A stretch of DNA of 64,000 nt from positions 1 through 64,000 of the forward strand of contig JAKOTQ010000118.1 in assembly GCA_029776205.1 (NCBI GenBank). The letters run 5' to 3'. A program made the translations under genes and the position numbers. The notes below the pieces were generated by a model. It ran no database searches. It had not been told where the DNA came from and worked only from the letters and a program-made list of their open reading frames with translations. Below are positions 59,784 to 64,000 of the stretch, piece after piece; position 1 is the stretch's first letter, and every line of letters begins with the position of its first letter. The stretch comes from Bacillota bacterium. Its GTDB lineage: Bacteria; Bacillota; UBA4882; UBA8346.

Positions 59784-61124
59784 ATGAAACGTCAGGTAGG
59801 AATCACTGAAACTGTATTCCGTGATGCCCATCAATCCTTGTGGGCGACGCGGATGAAAACCGAGGAAATGATGGCTATTGCCGAAGCCATCGACGAAGTA
59901 GGATTTCATTCATTAGAGGCTTGGGGTGGAGCCACCTTTGATAGCTGTTTGCGGTTTTTAAAAGAAGATCCGTGGGTGCGGTTACGCCGGTTAAAAGCGG
60001 TTATTCGTAAAACTCCTTTGCAAATGTTACTCCGCGGTCAAAACATTTTAGGTTACCGCCACTATCCGGATGAAGTTGTTAAAGCTTTTTGTAAAAAAGC
60101 AGTTGATAATGGGATCGGAATTATCCGGGTATTTGATGCCCTGAATGATATCCGCAATATGGAAGTGGCGATCAGAGCTTCCAAAGAAGCCGGTGCCCAT
60201 GTTCAAGGAACCGTGGTTTATACCATCAGTCCGGTTCATAACATTGATGCTTATGTGAAGCTGGCTAAGGATTTAAAGGAGTTGGGCTGTGATTCCATTT
60301 GTATTAAAGACATGGCCGGTCTCCTCAAACCGTATGAAGCCGAGCAATTGGTCAAACGGCTTAAATCCGAAGTTGGAATTATGCTTCAATTGCATACCCA
60401 TTATACCAGCGGTTTGGCATCCATGACGTACTTGAAAGCCATTGAAGCCGGTGTAGATGTTATCGATACGGCCTTGTCTCCTTTGGCGCTGGGAACCTCT
60501 CAACCGCCGACAGAGTCGATCATTGCTGCGCTTCAGGGTACTCCGTATGATACAGGGCTGGATCTGGAAAAGATCGCTCCGATCAGTCAACATTTTAAAG
60601 AAGTTAAGAAAAATTATCAAAATATTTCCGCACCGATCGAAGTGGATACGGCTGTGCTTTTCTATCAGATTCCGGGCGGTATGATCTCTAACCTGCGGAA
60701 TCAATTGGCTGGTCAAAATGCAGCCCATCGTTATGAAGAAGTGTTGGCGGAAGTTCCCAAAGTCCGTGAAGAACTCGGATATCCGCCTTTGGTTACACCC
60801 ACCAGTCAAATGGTCGGTACTCAGGCAGTGCTCAATGTCATAACCGGTAAACGCTATAGCGTAGTGCCCAAAGAAATTCGGGATTATGTGAAGGGGATGT
60901 ATGGACGTCCGCCGGCACCGATCAATCCGGAAGTTCAAAAATTGATTATCGGTGATGAACAACCGATTACCCATCGTCCGGCTGATGATCTGGAACCTAT
61001 GCTTGATAAGGCCCGCAAAGAAATTATGCCTTATTATCAGCAGGAAGAAGATGTTCTCTCCTATGTTCTCTTCCCGGAAGTGGCCATGGAATTCTTCAAA
61101 TATCGGGCCAATCAAAAGAACTGA
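59784..61124 (+). CDS. oadA: Decarboxylase alpha subunit (oxaloacetate decarboxylase/pyruvate carboxylase B type)
   Basis: 446 residues. Carboxyltransferase domain: VGITETVFRDAHQSLWATRM, VRVFDALND (as IIRVFDALND), CIKDMAGLL and LHTHYTSGLA (metal His). It ends after the conserved carrier-interaction part with no biotinyl domain; that domain is encoded by the preceding gene, so this is a split form, not a truncation. Decarboxylates oxaloacetate or a similar substrate and passes CO2 to biotin. GAAGGAGGG before the ATG. Confidence 0.92.
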   Translation: MKRQVGITETVFRDAHQSLWATRMKTEEMMAIAEAIDEVGFHSLEAWGGATFDSCLRFLKEDPWVRLRRLKAVIRKTPLQMLLRGQNILGYRHYPDEVVKAFCKKAVDNGIGIIRVFDALNDIRNMEVAIRASKEAGAHVQGTVVYTISPVHNIDAYVKLAKDLKELGCDSICIKDMAGLLKPYEAEQLVKRLKSEVGIMLQLHTHYTSGLASMTYLKAIEAGVDVIDTALSPLALGTSQPPTESIIAALQGTPYDTGLDLEKIAPISQHFKEVKKNYQNISAPIEVDTAVLFYQIPGGMISNLRNQLAGQNAAHRYEEVLAEVPKVREELGYPPLVTPTSQMVGTQAVLNVITGKRYSVVPKEIRDYVKGMYGRPPAPINPEVQKLIIGDEQPITHRPADDLEPMLDKARKEIMPYYQQEEDVLSYVLFPEVAMEFFKYRANQKN

Positions 61125-61143
61125 GATTAAATATTAGTAAGTT

Positions 61144-61169
61144 AAAAAAGAGGCGAAAGCCTCTTTTTT
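61144..61169 (+). terminator. Intrinsic terminator after oadA
   Basis: AAAAAAGAGGC (61144-61154), loop GAAA, GCCTCTTTTTT (61159-61169). Confidence 0.92.
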
Positions 61170-61190
61170 GTTTCCTAAATTGTTAATTAT

Positions 61191-61219
61191 TTGTAAAGTT
61201 TCACAGGTTTTTCTTTAAT
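61191..61219 (+). promoter_or_regulatory. Possible promoter for glpX
   Basis: TTGTAA (61191-61196), 17-bp spacer, TTTAAT (61214-61219), 60 bases before glpX. Confidence 0.42.
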
Positions 61220-61278
61220 TAAGCTGCGGCGGATGATACCATAAAAAAGTATTGGAATCTGTCTTAGGGAGGATATGG

Positions 61279-62271
61279 ATGGCAGACTTACAACGGGGAC
61301 TTGCGATGGAATTGGTCCGGGTAACTGAGGCAGCCGCCTTAAGAGCCAGCCGGTGGCTGGGAAATGGGAATAAAGATATGGTGGACAAGGCGGCATCCGA
61401 TGCCATGCGTGGTATGTTGGATCTCGTTTCAGTCAAAGGAAAAGTAATCATTGGCGAAGGCGAAAAAGATAAAGCGCCAATGTTGTATATTGGTGAAAAG
61501 GTCGGCGACTGGAAGGAAGATTCACCAGCTGTAGATATAGCCGTCGATCCGGTGGATGGAACCCGTCTGGTGGCCAATGGTTTGCCCAATGCCATTTCGG
61601 TTTTGGCGGCAGGCGCCAAAGATTCATTAATGCCTTTTCCAAGTTTCTATATGCATAAACTGGCCTGTGGTCCGGAACTTAAAGGAAAATTAGATATCAA
61701 TGCCAGTGTGCGGGAAAATCTAAAAGTTGCCGCCGCAGTTCTTCAAAAAGATGTGAAGGACTTAACGATTGTGATGCTGGATCGGGAACGCCATCAGGAT
61801 ATAATCGAAGAGATCCGGACGGCTGGCGCCCGAATTAAACTCATTGCGGACGGGGATGTTGCCGGCGCCATTTCGACGGCTTTAGGAAATGTAGATATCT
61901 ATATGGGAATCGGCGGAGCTCCGGAAGGGGTCATTGCGGCCGCAGCGTTAAAATGTTTGGATGGAGAGATTCAAACCCGTTTTTATCTTAAAGATGATAA
62001 GGAAACCGCTTCCATCCGTGCCATGGGATTTGATACGGATAAGGTGTATTTTACCGATGATTTAGCTAAAGGGGACGATATTATTTTTGCGGCTACCGGA
62101 GTAACTTCCGGAGAATTTTTGGAAGGGATTACTTTCGGCAGTCAGAAAGCGACCAGCCATTCTATTTTAATGCGGGCGAAATATCGGACAGTTCGGTATA
62201 TCACGACAGTCCACAATTTAAAGTATAAAACGATTCCGTCGCGGGAACGAAATCAAGAGGAGAAGATCTAA
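61279..62271 (+). CDS. glpX: Class II fructose-1,6-bisphosphatase
   Basis: 330 residues, Li+-sensitive phosphatase fold. Metal-binding GEGEKDKAPMLYIGE and DPVDGTRLVANGLPNAISV, with a GIGGAPEGVIAAAALKC segment. Hydrolyses fructose 1,6-bisphosphate in gluconeogenesis. ATG 61279 after GGGAGG; the longer upstream frame is not conserved. Two hairpins follow. Confidence 0.95.
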   Translation: MADLQRGLAMELVRVTEAAALRASRWLGNGNKDMVDKAASDAMRGMLDLVSVKGKVIIGEGEKDKAPMLYIGEKVGDWKEDSPAVDIAVDPVDGTRLVANGLPNAISVLAAGAKDSLMPFPSFYMHKLACGPELKGKLDINASVRENLKVAAAVLQKDVKDLTIVMLDRERHQDIIEEIRTAGARIKLIADGDVAGAISTALGNVDIYMGIGGAPEGVIAAAALKCLDGEIQTRFYLKDDKETASIRAMGFDTDKVYFTDDLAKGDDIIFAATGVTSGEFLEGITFGSQKATSHSILMRAKYRTVRYITTVHNLKYKTIPSRERNQEEKI

Positions 62272-62302
62272 CCAGCATTATCCTGAAGGATAAAGGATTT
62301 CC

Positions 62303-62359
62303 AACTATAACTTGTTCTTATCAAGATATGGACGATGAGACGGGTTATAGTTATTATTT
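62303..62359 (+). terminator. Hairpin with T-rich end after glpX
   Basis: AACTATAAC (62303-62311) pairs with GTTATAGTT (62344-62352), followed by ATTATTTTTTT. Confidence 0.5.
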
Positions 62360-62364
62360 TTTTG

Positions 62365-62405
62365 AAACAACCCGGTATGATTTGTAAAGACCGGGTTGTT
62401 TTTCA
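62365..62405. terminator. Terminator between convergent glpX and the zinc-ribbon gene
   Basis: AAACAACCCGGT (62365-62376) pairs with ACCGGGTTGTTT (62390-62401), followed by TT on the plus strand. Confidence 0.75.
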
Positions 62406-62417
62406 GTAATAACTTGG

Positions 62418-62573
62418 TTATATTCGGGATTCGAAATGTTTGCCGATAAATGAAATGCCATCGCATTTCGGGCATGGGGGAAGTGCTTTTCGCGAATTGT
62501 CCATCTTGACCAGATGGTCGCAGATAATGCATTTGTATATCCCGTTTCTGGGACGGGAACCTGCTAAAGCCAA
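62418..62573 (-). CDS. Small zinc-ribbon protein
   Basis: A 51-residue protein below the usual ORF size limit. Start TTG at 62573, with GAGAGGAGGTG ending about six bases upstream on the minus strand. Two CxxC pairs (YKCIICD and PPCPKCDG) form a zinc ribbon. The rest is basic. The frame is supported by the strong ribosome binding site and by the terminator that follows its stop. Likely a rubredoxin-type or nucleic-acid-binding zinc ribbon; no function assigned. Confidence 0.72.
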   Translation of the reverse strand: MALAGSRPRNGIYKCIICDHLVKMDNSRKALPPCPKCDGISFIGKHFESRI

Positions 62574-62707
62574 GCTCATCACCTCCTCTCCGAGAGTTTA
62601 TTGTATGAACGTGCTGTCTTAAATAAGGTAAACAACGGGTTACGATTTAGCAAAATTTCGGCGACAACCTTCTTTGCTGTAAACAGCTGTGGCTGGAAAT
62701 CCTGATA

Positions 62708-62718
62708 TTTGCTATAAT
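62708..62718 (+). promoter_or_regulatory. Extended -10 promoter for the DUF362 gene
   Basis: TTTGCTATAAT: TGn plus a perfect TATAAT (62713-62718). The -35 region is poor. About 30 bases before the gene. Confidence 0.45.
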
Positions 62719-62748
62719 GAAATGAGTTAAATTAAATGAGGGACGGTC

Positions 62749-63888
62749 ATGGAGCAAGTCTCACTATTAAAAGCGGAATCCTATCAGAGCGATGTGAAGC
62801 AAAAAATAGTCGAATTATTGGAACCTTTAGGCGGGCTAGGTACATTTTGCAAAAGCGGTGATAGAGTCTTAATAAAACCCAACTTTATCCTGCCAAGAAG
62901 TCCGGAGAGCGCTGCCACCACTCATCCGGCAGTGATTCTTGCAGTCGTTTCTTTATTAAAAGACATGGGGTGTCATGTTGCAATCGGAGACAGTCCCGGA
63001 ATGGGAAGCGCTGAAGCGGTTATCCGTAAATTGGGAATCTATGATGCATTAAAGCAATATCGTGCTGAATTGGTCGAATTTCGTACTCCGGCGGCGGTGT
63101 CAGCGAGTCAACGGCTTCCCTTTGAACCTCGGTTTAAAAATTTATTATTAGCTAAAGAAGTCTTCGATTATGACCGAGTGATCAATTTGCCGAAGTTAAA
63201 ATCCCATGGACAGATGGGGATTACGTTGGCAACCAAAAATCTCTATGGATGCTTACCTGGACCCGCTAAAGGACAGTGGCATTTTGCCGCCGGCCGGGAT
63301 TTAAAAACCTTTGCCAGACTGTTAGTGGAAATTGCCTTCACTGTCAATCCGGTACTTCATATTTTAGACGGGATTGTCGGGATGGACGGGAATGGGCCTT
63401 CCAACGGACGTCCCCGGGAATTTCAGCTGTTGGCCGCCTCATCCAATCCGATTGCGTTAGACCGGATGATCGTCGAAATAATACGGCACAAGCCGGAAAA
63501 GTTCCCGATTTTCGAAGCAGCCACTGAGTTGAAGCTGCCTGGGGTACAACTTGACGAGATTCAGCCTTTAGGCACCGATCCGGCCTTGTGTGTGATTGAC
63601 GACTTTCAGGTTCCCAGTTTGGGACCGCCTAATTGGGTGGGCAATAAACCCCTTACGATACTGGTGGAGCACTTGATCAGTCGCAGGCTGATCTTGAAAC
63701 GGAAAGTGTGTATTCACTGTCGGAAATGTGAACAGTATTGTCCGGCAAAAGCCATTATATATCGAAGAGGTATACGCATTAATGAAAGTAAATGTATTAA
63801 GTGTTGCTGCTGCCAGGAGTTATGTCCTGTTGGAGCTTTAGAGGTCGCCGATCCCTGGCTGATTCGCTGGTTTGGACGGAGACGTTGA
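62749..63888 (+). CDS. DUF362 domain-containing protein with C-terminal ferredoxin domain
   Basis: 379 residues. DUF362 core: RVLIKPNFILPRSPESAATTHPAVI, AIGDSPGMGSAEAV, VINLPKLKSHGQMGITLATKNLYG and LHILDGIVGMDGNGPSNG. The C-terminal ~60 residues hold two [4Fe-4S] motifs, CIHCRKCEQYCP and CIKCCCCQELCP. DUF362 proteins are probably iron-sulfur redox or assembly proteins; the substrate is not known. Not in an operon with the preceding genes. Confidence 0.88.
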   Translation: MEQVSLLKAESYQSDVKQKIVELLEPLGGLGTFCKSGDRVLIKPNFILPRSPESAATTHPAVILAVVSLLKDMGCHVAIGDSPGMGSAEAVIRKLGIYDALKQYRAELVEFRTPAAVSASQRLPFEPRFKNLLLAKEVFDYDRVINLPKLKSHGQMGITLATKNLYGCLPGPAKGQWHFAAGRDLKTFARLLVEIAFTVNPVLHILDGIVGMDGNGPSNGRPREFQLLAASSNPIALDRMIVEIIRHKPEKFPIFEAATELKLPGVQLDEIQPLGTDPALCVIDDFQVPSLGPPNWVGNKPLTILVEHLISRRLILKRKVCIHCRKCEQYCPAKAIIYRRGIRINESKCIKCCCCQELCPVGALEVADPWLIRWFGRRR

Positions 63889-63937
63889 GATTGTCATACT
63901 ACTTACAATGAGACGATGTGAAATGGGAGGAAAACCG

Positions 63938-64000
63938 ATGAAGCGATTGGCTAATGTGGAAAAAGAATTTGCAGTACTGGGGTTGGGAGAAGTTTTACTG
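63938..64000 (+). CDS. Start of a further gene, cut by the window end
   Basis: Open frame of 21 codons to the end of the window, ATG at 63938 behind GGGAGG. The reading MKRLANVEKEFAVLGLGEVLL includes VLGLGEVLL, reminiscent of the start of PfkB-type sugar kinases, but the fragment is too short to decide. Confidence 0.5.
   Translation, partial: MKRLANVEKEFAVLGLGEVLL

Noticed and set aside
59784-61124. Truncation of oadA because it has no biotinyl domain
   Set aside because: The biotin carrier is a separate gene directly upstream; this is a recognised split architecture.
1-64000. CRISPR array, rRNA operon, prophage or intact insertion sequence
   Set aside because: No regular direct repeats with spacers, no rRNA sequence, no integrase or transposase gene seen; only short palindromic repeats are present.

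Overview
The window reads as a chromosomal segment of an anaerobic, endospore-forming Firmicute of the Clostridia type. The sporulation genes (spoIIAA-spoIIAB-sigF, dacF, spoIIP, spoVAE, spoIVFA/B, cwlD), frequent GTG/TTG starts behind strong AGGAGG sites, an Rnf complex, a 2-oxoacid:ferredoxin oxidoreductase and a Na+-pumping decarboxylase set all point that way. A relative of Hydrogenispora or a neighbouring deep clostridial lineage is possible, but I cannot prove it from the sequence. The core is moderately GC-balanced; the first 1.2 kb is clearly AT-richer and looks acquired.

Layout. 1-5.4 kb is accessory: the 3' end of a probable polymorphic toxin with its immunity gene, a roughly 1 kb non-coding stretch with unusual hairpins, and a large secreted protein bracketed by a hairpin repeat. 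5.4-7.9 kb (minus strand) holds dapB behind a c-di-AMP (ydaO-type) riboswitch, prs and rpmB. 8.2-15.6 kb is a housekeeping run: Asp23-like protein, fatty-acid kinase FakA with a DegV partner, rsmD, coaD, a coiled-coil protein, cmk, ispH and rpsA. 15.7-25.7 kb mixes sporulation genes (spoIIP, two DUF3189 genes, spoVAE, spoIVFA/B) with a three-gene acyl-CoA dehydratase activase-like set, a SatD/DUF3307 pair and a ferredoxin. 25.8-31.3 kb is the conserved radical SAM/rng/rplU/prp/rpmA cluster. 31.4-34.3 kb is dacF followed by the spoIIA operon. 34.4-38.3 kb carries an SGNH hydrolase and nucleoside catabolism (deoB, pdp). 38.4-43.5 kb is a complete rnfCDGEAB operon, followed by tRNA-Pro on the other strand. 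43.9-51.6 kb has a beta-CASP nuclease, a SpeD-like small protein, trmL, folC, a P-loop protein and a four-subunit Kor/Vor operon. 51.6-57.2 kb has an acyl-CoA ligase, an RluA-type synthase, a glucosaminidase, cwlD and an AraC regulator. 57.4-61.2 kb holds a Na+-translocating decarboxylase split into two divergent operons. 61.2-64 kb has glpX, a tiny zinc ribbon, a DUF362 iron-sulfur protein and the start of one more gene.

How it fits together. Reduced ferredoxin from Kor and related enzymes would feed Rnf, which couples ferredoxin oxidation by NAD+ to an ion gradient. The biotin-dependent decarboxylase would add to a Na+ gradient. The sporulation genes span the sigma-F switch, engulfment (SpoIIP), sigma-K processing (SpoIVFA/B), DPA transport (SpoVAE) and cortex maturation (DacF, CwlD). 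dapB under c-di-AMP control would link the second messenger to diaminopimelate and dipicolinate supply.

The least explained elements are the array of 6-nt A(G/T)GGAT-loop hairpins at 1.58-1.88 kb, the edge toxin-immunity pair, the c-di-AMP switch on dapB, and the activase trio without a dehydratase partner.
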